Positions 1-6,934 of a stretch of 18,207 bases of DNA are shown in pieces. Under the pieces are notes generated by a model. That model did not search any database, had not been told where the DNA came from, and saw only the letters and a program-made list of their open reading frames with translations. This DNA is from JANWYU01 sp964655485 (GTDB lineage Bacteria > Bdellovibrionota > Bdellovibrionia > Bdellovibrionales > Bdellovibrionaceae), in the NCBI GenBank assembly GCA_964655485.1, contig CAZZMS010000083.1, forward strand, positions 1 to 18,207. Reading direction: 5' to 3'. The position numbers and the translations under genes are program-made. Each line of letters begins with the position of its first letter. The stretch's first letter is position 1.

Positions 1-42
1 AGACCGGACATGACAGTCTGCTCCTAAAGAAAGGAGTAGTTC

Positions 43-290
43 ATGGATTCTAAGAATAACAACCCTCCCTCAGCTGAGGAACAAACGATGGAAGTGATCA
101 CCAGCGTGCAACCTCGTCGGAGATAGACAGCACACCAGAAAATGTCAATGTCTGGGGCAACTTATGTGCCAAGTGAAAATGTAAGGCCCATGTTAAAGCC
201 ACGATTCAATTTATGCTACTCAATAATGACCATATCGAGAATAGGTAAGCCGCTGTTACCCAGCTAACGAAATCCCCCATATGTTAGGAC
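43..290 (+). pseudogene. IS3-family (IS2-like) transposase orfA remnant
   Basis: An ATG at 43 follows a strong ribosome binding site (AAGGAG, 31-36) and encodes 27 residues ending in MEVITSVQPRRR before a TAG at 124-126. The same frame continues after the stop with TAHQKMSMSGATYVPSENV. OrfA proteins of IS3-family elements of the IS2 group commonly start with an MEVITxVxRRRRW segment followed by T-x-x-x-K-x-x-M-x-x-x-T-Y-x-P-x-x-x-V, the beginning of the helix-turn-helix domain. The TAG lies exactly where the conserved Trp (TGG) is expected, so one G-to-A change explains it. Homology fades past about 185, where frames shift; the 43 frame closes at 265-267. The AGACCGGACA-like sequence at the window edge may be part of the element's left end. 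The right boundary is approximate and no orfB is present. An IS66-type orfA is an alternative assignment. If translated, the product would be only a 27-aa peptide. Confidence 0.6.
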
Positions 291-484
291 GAGACATTTT
301 TTGTAAAGAGAGGTGTCTTTTTTTGCTCTGGTATTAAAATCTTTGAAAGTGAAAATTGTTTCTTATTAGAAAAAAAGCAAGTCTTTGCGGTGACTTATCT
401 ATTATTGGGTTTTCATCTCAAGCATGTGCCTCTTGGTAGTAAATTTGCTGCCTTCGTTCGAAATCGTCAAACGAGGAGAAGTGT
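291..484. other. gene-free AT-rich spacer upstream of the accessory unit
   Basis: No ORF or RNA gene is supported here. An imperfect hairpin (AGACA at 292-296, TGTCT at 314-318) is followed by a run of T from 318, a weak candidate rho-independent terminator for whatever lies upstream. A short inverted repeat (TCGTT 454-458, AACGA 470-474) touches the GAGGAG ribosome binding site (473-478) of the next gene and could partly mask it. No convincing sigma70-type promoter was found by eye, although one is expected here for the downstream genes. Confidence 0.35.
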
Positions 485-802
485 ATGGATAATAAAACTC
501 TGGCCCTCATTGTACTTGTGTTTCTTCAACAACCATTACTAGGAGGACAGGATGATCATGAGATACATGGTGATCGTATTAGTTTTGATCAAGTGAGAAA
601 GATTTTAAGAGAGTTAGATTATCCCGAGGTGTTAACCGACGAGCAAATTTTAAATCTCGTGAAGCAAAAGGAATTTCAACAGGAAGTTATAATACAAAAA
701 AACCATTTTCAAAGAGGATTGATCGATGGAAAAGAGATGTTGACGTGTGGAGCTGGATCTCATGGGGGGGACAATGATCCCAAGCCCATTCTACCCCGAT
801 AG
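485..802 (+). CDS. 105-aa exported-looking hypothetical protein
   Basis: Not a family I recognise. The ATG has a good ribosome binding site (GAGGAG, 473-478, six bases before the start). The N-terminus is MDNK followed by a hydrophobic stretch at residues 5-20 (TLALIVLVFLQQPLLG), compatible with a signal peptide or membrane anchor, though the n-region has only one Lys. Residues 33-80 are charged and probably helical. The tail (residues 86-105) is different: it has Cys88 in a Gly-rich, Ser/His/Asp segment (CGAGSHGGDNDPK), then Pro-rich residues to the end. It is the first gene of a tight three-gene unit with the 837 and 1243 genes (34 bp to the next start), so it may be their substrate or partner. 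A processed peptide precursor or a small envelope protein are both possible; neither is shown. Confidence 0.6.
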   Translation: MDNKTLALIVLVFLQQPLLGGQDDHEIHGDRISFDQVRKILRELDYPEVLTDEQILNLVKQKEFQQEVIIQKNHFQRGLIDGKEMLTCGAGSHGGDNDPKPILPR

Positions 803-836
803 TTGTACGAATCTATCACTATTTTAGGAGAATCGA

Positions 837-1256
837 ATGATTGAACGTCTCAACAATATTCTTTTTGAACTCGTTTTCGACAGACGAGTTCCCAGGGGTT
901 TAGTGGATCAGATAGGTGCTGACCTGATGTCTCTTTTGAGATTTATCTCTCGTTATGATAGACCTTTTTACTTCAGTAAGACGATAGATTACCTGGATGA
1001 GTGTTGGCATCAGATCATTTTAGACACCAAGTTTTATCATGATTTATGTAGTTTCAATTTTGGCACTTTTATTCATCATGAGCCGTTTAAAGATAGTGGC
1101 AAGAATTCATTCAAAGGGACCGATTGTTCGAGCGTGATAATCAATCAAAAGTCTGATCTGGAGAGAGCATTGGGCCCGGCTTTTGTAAAAAGGATTTATT
1201 TTCTGTACCCTGTCCTATTAAAACGGTTTGGAGTTCTGCAAGATGATTCAATGTAA
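837..1256 (+). CDS. GRDP-like (DUF1399-type) small protein
   Basis: A 139-aa protein with a good ribosome binding site (AGGAG, 826-830) six bases before the ATG. Residues 54-84 carry DECWHQIILDT, then Tyr67, Cys71 and FGTFIHHEPF. This matches the pattern D-E-x-W-H-x-x-I-L-x-T-x-x-Y-x-x-x-C-x-x-x-F-G-x-x-x-H-H-x-P that I know from bacterial proteins related to plant glycine-rich-domain proteins (GRDP-like, DUF1399). The biochemical role of that family is not settled; the conserved His, Cys and His-His could bind a metal, which is inference. There is no signal peptide, so it is probably cytoplasmic. It overlaps the following acetyltransferase gene by 14 bases, indicating translational coupling. 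The family assignment is from memory of the motif only. Confidence 0.6.
   Translation: MIERLNNILFELVFDRRVPRGLVDQIGADLMSLLRFISRYDRPFYFSKTIDYLDECWHQIILDTKFYHDLCSFNFGTFIHHEPFKDSGKNSFKGTDCSSVIINQKSDLERALGPAFVKRIYFLYPVLLKRFGVLQDDSM
1230..1233 (+). promoter_or_regulatory. ribosome binding site fixing the GNAT start at 1243
   Basis: GGAG lies nine bases before the ATG at 1243, inside the 3' end of the preceding gene. A TTG at 1228 in the same frame has no such site upstream and overlaps this motif, so 1243 is the better start. Confidence 0.55.
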
Positions 1257-1764
1257 AATCGTTGATATTAGCGAGTTCCTTGAAGTCCAGAGCAAACACT
1301 TCCAGCAGTTATTTAATAATCGTGCCGATGACCTCTCGAATGAGTTACTAATTGAACCGGAAAATACTCACCTCGTGGCTAGAAAACAACTTTCGAGACC
1401 TTTTGAGTTGTTCATTCTTGCGTATCTCGATAATCATGCTGTCGGATGGCATTACGGATATGCAACTCAACCCGATACCTTCTATATGCAAAACTCTGCT
1501 ACTTTACGGGAATACCATGGAAGGGGTATTTATGGTCAGATGTTAGATTTTATTATTCAACATCTAACCATGCTCGGTTTTTCCACGATCACAAGTCTTC
1601 ATCATCCAAATAACACCCGAGTTCTCATACCGAAGCTAAAGCGTGGATTTTTTATCACCGGGGTACAGTATCACGAGAGATTCCGCTTTTTGGTGGAGCT
1701 TAAGTATTTTACCAATCCTAAGGTGCGAAAGCTTGTCGGGCGAAACATGGGTTTGGACCTTTAG
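1243..1764 (+). CDS. GNAT-family N-acetyltransferase
   Basis: A 173-aa protein with the GNAT fold's landmarks. Residues 89-98 (REYHGRGIYG) fit the acetyl-CoA pyrophosphate-binding R/Q-x-x-G-x-G/A loop, preceded by a beta strand with a reactive-site-like MQNSATL segment. Residues 120-136 (HHPNNTRVLIPKLKRGF) correspond to the Asn...Lys-x-GF region of motif B. It transfers an acyl group from acyl-CoA, usually to an amine; the substrate is unknown. The coding region overlaps the end of the 837 gene by 14 bases and closes the three-gene unit, so its target could be the 105-aa protein or a small molecule. A neighbouring GNAT can also be an antibiotic- or toxin-modifying enzyme, but nothing here points to a toxin. 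The start at 1243 is preferred to a TTG at 1228 because of the ribosome binding site. Confidence 0.8.
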   Translation: MIQCKIVDISEFLEVQSKHFQQLFNNRADDLSNELLIEPENTHLVARKQLSRPFELFILAYLDNHAVGWHYGYATQPDTFYMQNSATLREYHGRGIYGQMLDFIIQHLTMLGFSTITSLHHPNNTRVLIPKLKRGFFITGVQYHERFRFLVELKYFTNPKVRKLVGRNMGLDL

Positions 1765-1766
1765 CT

Positions 1767-1790
1767 AAAAAATATGAGTCCAGTGCACTC
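1767..1790 (-). terminator. weak candidate terminator after the tRNA genes
   Basis: Read on the minus strand, a four-base-pair stem (GAGT and ACTC, plus-strand 1787-1790 and 1776-1779) with a seven-base loop is followed by ATATTTTTT. The stem is short, so this is a weak call; the position just downstream of tRNA-Val suits a terminator for the serS-tRNA transcript. Confidence 0.25.
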
Positions 1791-1825
1791 TCGTGTGTGA
1801 AAAGACGCCGCCGCCATTTAAAACC

Positions 1826-1901
1826 TGGTGGTCTCTACTGGACTCGAACCAGTGACCTTTTCCATGTCAAGGAAACGCGCTACCAACTGCGCCAAGAGAC
1901 C
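1826..1901 (-). tRNA. tRNA-Val(GAC)
   Basis: A full cloverleaf of 76 nt including an encoded CCA (plus-strand TGG at 1826-1828). On the minus strand, the acceptor stem GGTCTCT pairs with AGAGACC, the discriminator is A, and the D-arm is GCGCAGTTGGTAGCGC. The anticodon stem TTTCC/GGAAA closes the loop TTGACAT, whose anticodon GAC reads the valine codon GUC (and GUU by wobble only if modified). The T-arm is ACTGG-TTCGAGT-CCAGT. It lies 93 nt downstream of tRNA-Ser on the same strand and is probably on the same transcript. Confidence 0.95.
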
Positions 1902-1994
1902 GGATGTGATTAGTTTCTGAGGTTTGTTTCAGTTTGGTCTTTCCCTCAGCAGACACTCATGCGCAACCGAATCTTACGAGAGGGGACCAAGCTT

Positions 1995-2086
1995 TGGCGG
2001 AGAGAGTGGGATTCGAACCCACGAGGGGCGACTAGGCCCCTGCCAGTTTTCAAGACTGGTGTATTCAACCACTCTACCATCTCTCC
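1995..2086 (-). tRNA. tRNA-Ser(UGA)
   Basis: A class II tRNA of 92 nt with encoded CCA. On the minus strand, the acceptor stem GGAGAGA pairs with TCTCTCC and the discriminator is G, as usual for serine tRNAs. The anticodon stem CCAGT/ACTGG closes the loop CTTGAAA (anticodon TGA, reading UCA). A long variable arm forms a GGGGC...GCCCC-type stem, and the T-arm CGTGGG-TTCGAAT-CCCAC is canonical. It begins 31 nt after the serS stop codon on the same strand, so the synthetase mRNA and one of its substrate tRNAs are likely co-transcribed. Confidence 0.96.
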
Positions 2087-2117
2087 GTGGGCTAGATTAT
2101 TTTTTTCGCTCAAAAAA

Positions 2118-3422
2118 TCAAGCGTTTTTCGCCGCGATCTTCTCCATCCCACCCATATAAGGCAATAGGGCCTTTGGAATCCGCACACTGCCGTCTTCCT
2201 CTTGATAGTTTTCCAAGATGGTAATGAGGGTGCGCCCTACGGCAAGACCACTTCCGTTTAAAGTGTGCACATAGCGTAAGTCACCACCCGCGGTTCGGTA
2301 ACGAATCTCAGCACGTCGTGCTTGAAAATCTTCAAAGTTCGAGCAAGAGGAAATCTCCCGATACTGCCCTTGGCCGGGTAACCACACTTCCAGATCATAA
2401 CACTTGGCTGCACCAAAACCTATGTCTCCCGAGCATAAAGCCATGCGCCGATAAGGCAGTTCCAATCGCTCTAAAATGGCTTCCGCATGGGAGGTCAGCT
2501 TTTCGTGCCACTCATAAGACTGATCCGGATGCGCAAAAATCATAAGCTCCACTTTATGAAACTGATGTTGCCGGATCAGTCCCTTGGTATCCCTTCCATG
2601 GGCCCCGGCCTCTGAGCGGAAGCAAGGAGAAAAAGCGCAAAATCGGATGGGTAACTCCTGTTCCTTTAGAATCTCGCCCGCATAGTAATTTGTGACCGGC
2701 ACTTCTGCCGTAGAAATTAAATGATAATCGGTGCCTTGCAGGTGAAACACGTCATCAAAAAACTTGGGAAATTGCCCTGTACCAAAGTAACTTTGGGAGT
2801 TGACCATATAAGGTGGAATCATTTCGGTGTAACCGAACTCCTGAGAGTGCACATCCATAAAAAACTGAATCAAGGCCCGCTCCAGTCGGGCTCCCGCCCC
2901 TTTGAGTACAGCAAAGCGTGTTCCGGTGATTTTACCCGCACGATCAAAATCTAAAATCCCCAAAGCTTCACCCAGTTCGTGGTGCTCCTTGGGCTTATAA
3001 GAAAAGGTTTTGGGCTCTCCCCACTGCTTGACCAAAACATTATCCTCGCTTGAGCGCCCCACAGGAGTCGTGTGATGAAGGTGATTGGGCAAAGTGGCTA
3101 AAAGGGATTTCACTTCCTGATCGATAGCGTCAGCTTGTTGTTGTAATTCTTTAGCGCGATCGGAAAGCTGACTCAGCTCACTCATAAGGCTTGAGGTATC
3201 TTGACCTGCCTTTTTTAGCTGAGGGATTTGTTGACTCAATTTTTTTTGTTCAGCCCTTGTGCTTTCAGCTTCAGCAATGCGTTTACGTCGCGCCTCCCCC
3301 AGCTCGCGGATTCGGTCGAGGACATCCGTGGGAAACCCCCGATGAATCAGGGTTTGGCGATAAGCTTCAGGAAATTGCGGGCCGCGCGGGCCTCGCCCTT
3401 CAAGGTCTTTGAGGTCGATCAT
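2118..3422 (-). CDS. serS: seryl-tRNA synthetase
   Basis: Cytoplasmic class II aminoacyl-tRNA synthetase (ATP + L-serine + tRNA-Ser to Ser-tRNA; also charges tRNA-Sec in organisms that have it). The 434-aa length is normal. Residues about 33-110 form the antiparallel coiled-coil arm that grips the long variable arm of tRNA-Ser. The catalytic core shows the serine-binding TAE loop (STAEVPVTN, 237-245), motif 2 (FRSEAGAHGRD, 268-278) and motif 3 (NGSGLAVGRTLITILEN, 389-405). The N-terminus has an unusual Gly/Pro/Arg-rich stretch (residues 9-17), where the family usually goes straight into the first helix. The ATG at 3422 follows an AAAGGG-type ribosome binding site. It lies 185 bp downstream of nadB on the same strand; that gap could hold its own promoter. 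Downstream come tRNA-Ser and tRNA-Val. Confidence 0.97.
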   Translation of the reverse strand: MIDLKDLEGRGPRGPQFPEAYRQTLIHRGFPTDVLDRIRELGEARRKRIAEAESTRAEQKKLSQQIPQLKKAGQDTSSLMSELSQLSDRAKELQQQADAIDQEVKSLLATLPNHLHHTTPVGRSSEDNVLVKQWGEPKTFSYKPKEHHELGEALGILDFDRAGKITGTRFAVLKGAGARLERALIQFFMDVHSQEFGYTEMIPPYMVNSQSYFGTGQFPKFFDDVFHLQGTDYHLISTAEVPVTNYYAGEILKEQELPIRFCAFSPCFRSEAGAHGRDTKGLIRQHQFHKVELMIFAHPDQSYEWHEKLTSHAEAILERLELPYRRMALCSGDIGFGAAKCYDLEVWLPGQGQYREISSCSNFEDFQARRAEIRYRTAGGDLRYVHTLNGSGLAVGRTLITILENYQEEDGSVRIPKALLPYMGGMEKIAAKNA

Positions 3423-3607
3423 GAGTTACCCTTTCGCAAATGGCGAGTTAGAGGCTTTAGAATAATCATCCTATCAGAGAAAATCACTCTTTTATGGGGT
3501 TGCGAGTCATCGCCATGGTGCAGAGGCCTCCGGGCGAATGAAAATAGCCAGCGCACTATATCAAGCATTTATCAGCTGTGCTCTTTTTCGGCGTAGCTAG
3601 GTGTTCA

Positions 3608-5197
3608 CTACCTGAACTCTTCCCCGGGCCAGATGACACTTTCTTCTGCAAGCGGCAAGGTGTGTGGGTAATCTTTGTTGAAATGGCAACCTCGGGACTC
3701 TTTTCGTTTTAAGGCCGACCATACCACCAGCCGAGCGTTGAGGGTGATGTTGCGCAACTCTAAAAGATCCTCGTAGATCCAATCATTGCGATAGTAATTT
3801 TTCACCTCTTCTTGGATCAGTAACAAACGCTGTAAGGCGCGCTCCAGGCCCATGTTACTACGAATGATACCAGCATAGTTCCACATCAGGCTTCTGATTT
3901 CATCCCAAAGGTGGTGAATAATCGCCCTCTCCTCAGCTGAGGGGGTTTGGGGATAGGTCCAGGCCGGTACCGGCGGCAGCTGCTCTGGGGCTTGAGATTC
4001 AAGCTTTTGCACATCCAGCGCGCACTCATGAGCCATCACCAAACACTCCAGCAAGGAGTTGGAGGCGAGGCGATTGGCTCCATGTAAACCCGTACAGGCG
4101 CTTTCCCCGATGACCCATAATCCGGTAACATCTGTTCGGCCATTTAAATCAGTCAAAACTCCGCCACAAGTGTAGTGCGCTCCTGGGACCACCGGAATAG
4201 GATCTTTTTCCATGAACAAACCCAGGGCAGCGCAGTGTTGATAAATATGGGGAAAACGGTGGATCAGTTCCTCTCGTTCAAGATGGGTTATATCGAGATA
4301 CACACAAGGGGCGGCAGAGCGGCGCAGCTCTTCTGCGATAGCGCGACTTACGATATCCCGCGGAGCCAGCTCTCCCTGTGGATGGTACTTGTGCATGAAG
4401 GGCTCACCCTTATGATCAATCAGTCGTCCTCCTTCACCGCGTAAGGCTTCGCTGATGAGAAAGTTTCTCCTGTCTTTATGGTAGAGAAGGGTGGGGTGAA
4501 ACTGCACAAACTCCATGTTGGCGACTCGTGCTCCCGCACGAAAGGCTGCGGCAATGCCGTCACCCGTGGCCCCCGTCCAGTTTGAGGTGTACTTGAAAAT
4601 GCGCCCCAAGCCCCCGGTAGCCAATACGACTCGGGGGCTTACCAGCCGAATCACCTCCTGTCGTGATTTTGACCAAGCGTAAATCCCCATGGCGGTGGAA
4701 GGACCCATGCGGCGGGGGTGGATCTGCTTGTCCAAAATCAGATCGATGAATACATGTTCCGTAAATAGCTCTATGTGTTTTAACTCCATCAGACGGGCCC
4801 ACAAAGTCTCTTGGATGCTTCGCCCGGTGTGGTCCTCCACGTGGTAAATCCGACGGTGGGAGTGTCCCCCTTCCAAGTGGAGCTCGCGATCAAAGGGCAC
4901 GCCCCAGTCCAAAAGCTCTTTCATGCGCTGAGGGGCCTTGGTGACTACGGCTTCAATCACCGAGCGCTGACCTAATTCCGCTCCGGCAATCCATGTGTCT
5001 TCGATGTGTGAGTGAAAATCATCCTCTTGAGTAGCCACGGCGGCGACTCCCCCTTGGGCCCAGTAACTGTTAGAGTGCATGGGCTGTGATTTGGTAACAA
5101 TGGCAACCCGCCAGTGAGAAGGTGTTTTTAATGCCAGAGCACTTGCGGCAAGTCCCGAGCCAATAATGACTAAGTCGTAAACTTGTTCCATGTGCAT
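3608..5197 (-). CDS. nadB: L-aspartate oxidase
   Basis: FAD enzyme of de novo NAD synthesis: it oxidises L-aspartate to iminoaspartate, which quinolinate synthase NadA condenses with dihydroxyacetone phosphate. Residue numbers here count from a TTG at 5212. The N-terminal dinucleotide-binding motif is VIIGSGLAAS (15-24), followed by YWAQGGVAAV (50-59). The fumarate reductase/oxidase-family segments are all present: HVEDHTGRSI (124-133), FVQFHPT (235-241), LRGEGG (257-262), LAPRDIVSRAI (282-292), GAHYTCGGV (344-352) and GLHGANRLASNSLLE (375-389). Length is normal. The start is uncertain: in-frame ATGs lie at 5197 and 5191, neither with a clear ribosome binding site; the conserved sequence begins with MEQVYDLVI at 5191. 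nadA and nadC are not in the window. It is divergent from the 5297 gene across about 100 bp containing a small perfect palindrome. Confidence 0.95.
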   Translation of the reverse strand: MHMEQVYDLVIIGSGLAASALALKTPSHWRVAIVTKSQPMHSNSYWAQGGVAAVATQEDDFHSHIEDTWIAGAELGQRSVIEAVVTKAPQRMKELLDWGVPFDRELHLEGGHSHRRIYHVEDHTGRSIQETLWARLMELKHIELFTEHVFIDLILDKQIHPRRMGPSTAMGIYAWSKSRQEVIRLVSPRVVLATGGLGRIFKYTSNWTGATGDGIAAAFRAGARVANMEFVQFHPTLLYHKDRRNFLISEALRGEGGRLIDHKGEPFMHKYHPQGELAPRDIVSRAIAEELRRSAAPCVYLDITHLEREELIHRFPHIYQHCAALGLFMEKDPIPVVPGAHYTCGGVLTDLNGRTDVTGLWVIGESACTGLHGANRLASNSLLECLVMAHECALDVQKLESQAPEQLPPVPAWTYPQTPSAEERAIIHHLWDEIRSLMWNYAGIIRSNMGLERALQRLLLIQEEVKNYYRNDWIYEDLLELRNITLNARLVVWSALKRKESRGCHFNKDYPHTLPLAEESVIWPGEEFR

Positions 5198-5219
5198 GGA
5201 CTTAAAACACAAAATCCAG

Positions 5220-5232
5220 CTTGGCTACCAAG
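5220..5232. promoter_or_regulatory. 13-bp palindrome upstream of nadB
   Basis: CTTGG-CTA-CCAAG is a perfect 5-3-5 inverted repeat in the divergent spacer between nadB and the 5297 gene, about 23 bp upstream of the ATG at 5197. It could be an operator or a short RNA hairpin in the nadB leader. It is short enough to occur by chance and no regulator is indicated. Confidence 0.2.
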
Positions 5233-5296
5233 AATCGGGGAGCTTGCGTTATGTTTGGTTTGCCCCCTAAACTGATCACAAAGGAAGGGGCGGCGA

Positions 5297-6934
5297 GTGA
5301 ATCTTAAATCCGTTGGCGTGGCTTTATTCATTGGACTGTGGGCTCCTATGCTTAGGGCCACCGATGGTATAGACCCTATGTTTTCAGCTCGGCAGGCCCT
5401 ATCTGGTGAGTGGGAATCTTTTGAAAAACTCGCCCTACAGCCCTTGCGGCAACAGCTAGAGCTTGCTTTGTTTGATCGACGCGAAGAAAAAGTTACCAAC
5501 TGGCCACAGGGGGTTTTAGGCGTGAGAGTCGTGACCCCTCAGGCCAGCTGGCAAGACGAGAGAATTCCGGGCTTGTGGCAAAAGATTCAGGCGTTGAATC
5601 CCAGTAAAGTTATTAAAGAGTCCGAATCCTCTGGCGAAGGAGAGCTGTGGCGGTTTATACCCATACATGCGGATGGGCGTAAGCTGTTTTGGCTTTCTCG
5701 TTTTGAGCGAGGCAGTGAGTTTCAATTCCTCGTAGAGCGTTCTGCCCTCGGGGCTTGGGAGCGACTCAAAGTTTTGCTTCCTGCGGGAGTTTGGCTCATT
5801 ACCCAGGATTATCGGATTGTCTTCCCCGAGGAGCATTTTGCCCAGACTTTGGAGTCATATCCATTTCAGGCGGATGCCCATTGGGAGGGGGAATGGCAGG
5901 GTAAGAAGCTTGTGACCCGCGCTGTGCGCTTAGCTGGAACGAACCTGCTTTTTTTGCATTTACAGTCTCCCTCTGGGCTGCCGTTAAAAAAAATCGCTTT
6001 GTTACTGGGTATAGCCCTCATTCTTATGGGCCTCTCATGGTTCATTTGGTGGTATCGCAATCAGGCAAAAAAGCCCCAGAGCTCTCAAAGTCTCTCTCCT
6101 GCTTTATCCCCTGCCGCTCAGGCTGTGGCAAAGTCGCATTTGCCCTCTAGCCAAGATCCCCGAAGTGCAGGCAGGGAGAGTTCGGTAGCAAGTTCCCCCA
6201 TGTCATCTCCTTCATCCGCAGAGGCTGTCACATCGGATCGCACTGAGGGGCCCTTGGCCTTGTTACTCAAGCAGCTTCAGCTTTGGCAAAGCGACATGGG
6301 TAAGTACAACGTCGAATGGCAAAGCGAGGATCGCATTTTGGAACGAGTGCTATCTCAATGGCGCTTAAAGCCCGAGCAGCTCAGTCAAAACTTGGGACTT
6401 TTTTATCCAGGGCGTGAGTGGCTTTGGCCACAAGAGCTTCTCACGCGCTTGATCCGACTTTTTTTGCCTCAGCAAATAAGCTCCGCGAAGTTGCAGGTGC
6501 AGGGAGTTGAAGAAAGTGATACGCAAAAAATCCGTGTAGAGGTGATGGGCGAGCCAGCGGAGTGGTTGAAAGATTCACTGCAATGGCGTTACACCTTACC
6601 AGAGGCTTGGACCTTACACTGGGGCTATGAACCTTCAGAGGGCTCAGGCCGTTTAGTGATAGATTTTATGGTCAGGCATCGCTTGCCTCAGGGAAGAGCA
6701 GCCATTCGCGCTTCTGAGCTATTAAAAGATGAGTTTATTGATAAAATGATCGAGCAGTTAGAGGAGCCCATGGAAAATGAGTCGGTATTTCAAGCCCTCG
6801 TTGAAGATCCGTTGGCGCAGCCCAATCCCCATCAGCGCTTGTCCCTGGATACCGCTAGGCTCAAAAAAGTAAAAACTCTCGATTTTGACGCTCAAAGTGT
6901 GGAATTGCGCCCACCCAAGGAGAAAAACTCATGA
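5297..6934 (+). CDS. membrane protein, periplasmic domain plus cytoplasmic tail
   Basis: No family recognised. The GTG start follows a purine-rich AAGGAAGGGG site (5281-5290). Residues 1-21 form a good signal peptide (MNLK, hydrophobic core, LRA before TDG). Residues 22-230 are a probably periplasmic domain; its strand-rich stretch around 118-225 (IPIHADGRKLFWLSRF, GVWLITQDYRIVFPEE, LLFLHLQ) is vaguely like Cache/PAS-type sensor domains, but this is not secure. A transmembrane helix follows at 233-252 (IALLLGIALILMGLSWFIWW), then a Ser/Pro/Ala-rich linker (259-316) and a cytoplasmic domain (318-545) with several Trp residues. The stop overlaps the next gene by four bases (ATGA), so the two are translationally coupled. 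The architecture suggests a sensor or scaffold passing a periplasmic cue to the degenerate GGDEF protein encoded next; that role is inference. Confidence 0.8.
   Translation: MNLKSVGVALFIGLWAPMLRATDGIDPMFSARQALSGEWESFEKLALQPLRQQLELALFDRREEKVTNWPQGVLGVRVVTPQASWQDERIPGLWQKIQALNPSKVIKESESSGEGELWRFIPIHADGRKLFWLSRFERGSEFQFLVERSALGAWERLKVLLPAGVWLITQDYRIVFPEEHFAQTLESYPFQADAHWEGEWQGKKLVTRAVRLAGTNLLFLHLQSPSGLPLKKIALLLGIALILMGLSWFIWWYRNQAKKPQSSQSLSPALSPAAQAVAKSHLPSSQDPRSAGRESSVASSPMSSPSSAEAVTSDRTEGPLALLLKQLQLWQSDMGKYNVEWQSEDRILERVLSQWRLKPEQLSQNLGLFYPGREWLWPQELLTRLIRLFLPQQISSAKLQVQGVEESDTQKIRVEVMGEPAEWLKDSLQWRYTLPEAWTLHWGYEPSEGSGRLVIDFMVRHRLPQGRAAIRASELLKDEFIDKMIEQLEEPMENESVFQALVEDPLAQPNPHQRLSLDTARLKKVKTLDFDAQSVELRPPKEKNS

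Noticed and set aside
485..550. Double-glycine leader (LLGG) suggesting a bacteriocin precursor
   Set aside because: The residues before GG are a hydrophobic membrane-like stretch, not the amphipathic leader of GG-type bacteriocins, and no peptidase-transporter gene is nearby.
1924..2188. Open frames on both strands across the tRNA genes
   Set aside because: They lie over the well-formed tRNA-Ser and the spacer and have no ribosome binding site or recognisable protein pattern.
3423..3607. Promoter for serS or small gene between nadB and serS
   Set aside because: TTGATA on the minus strand lacks a convincing partner -10 box at the right spacing, and open frames there are chance or antisense extensions.
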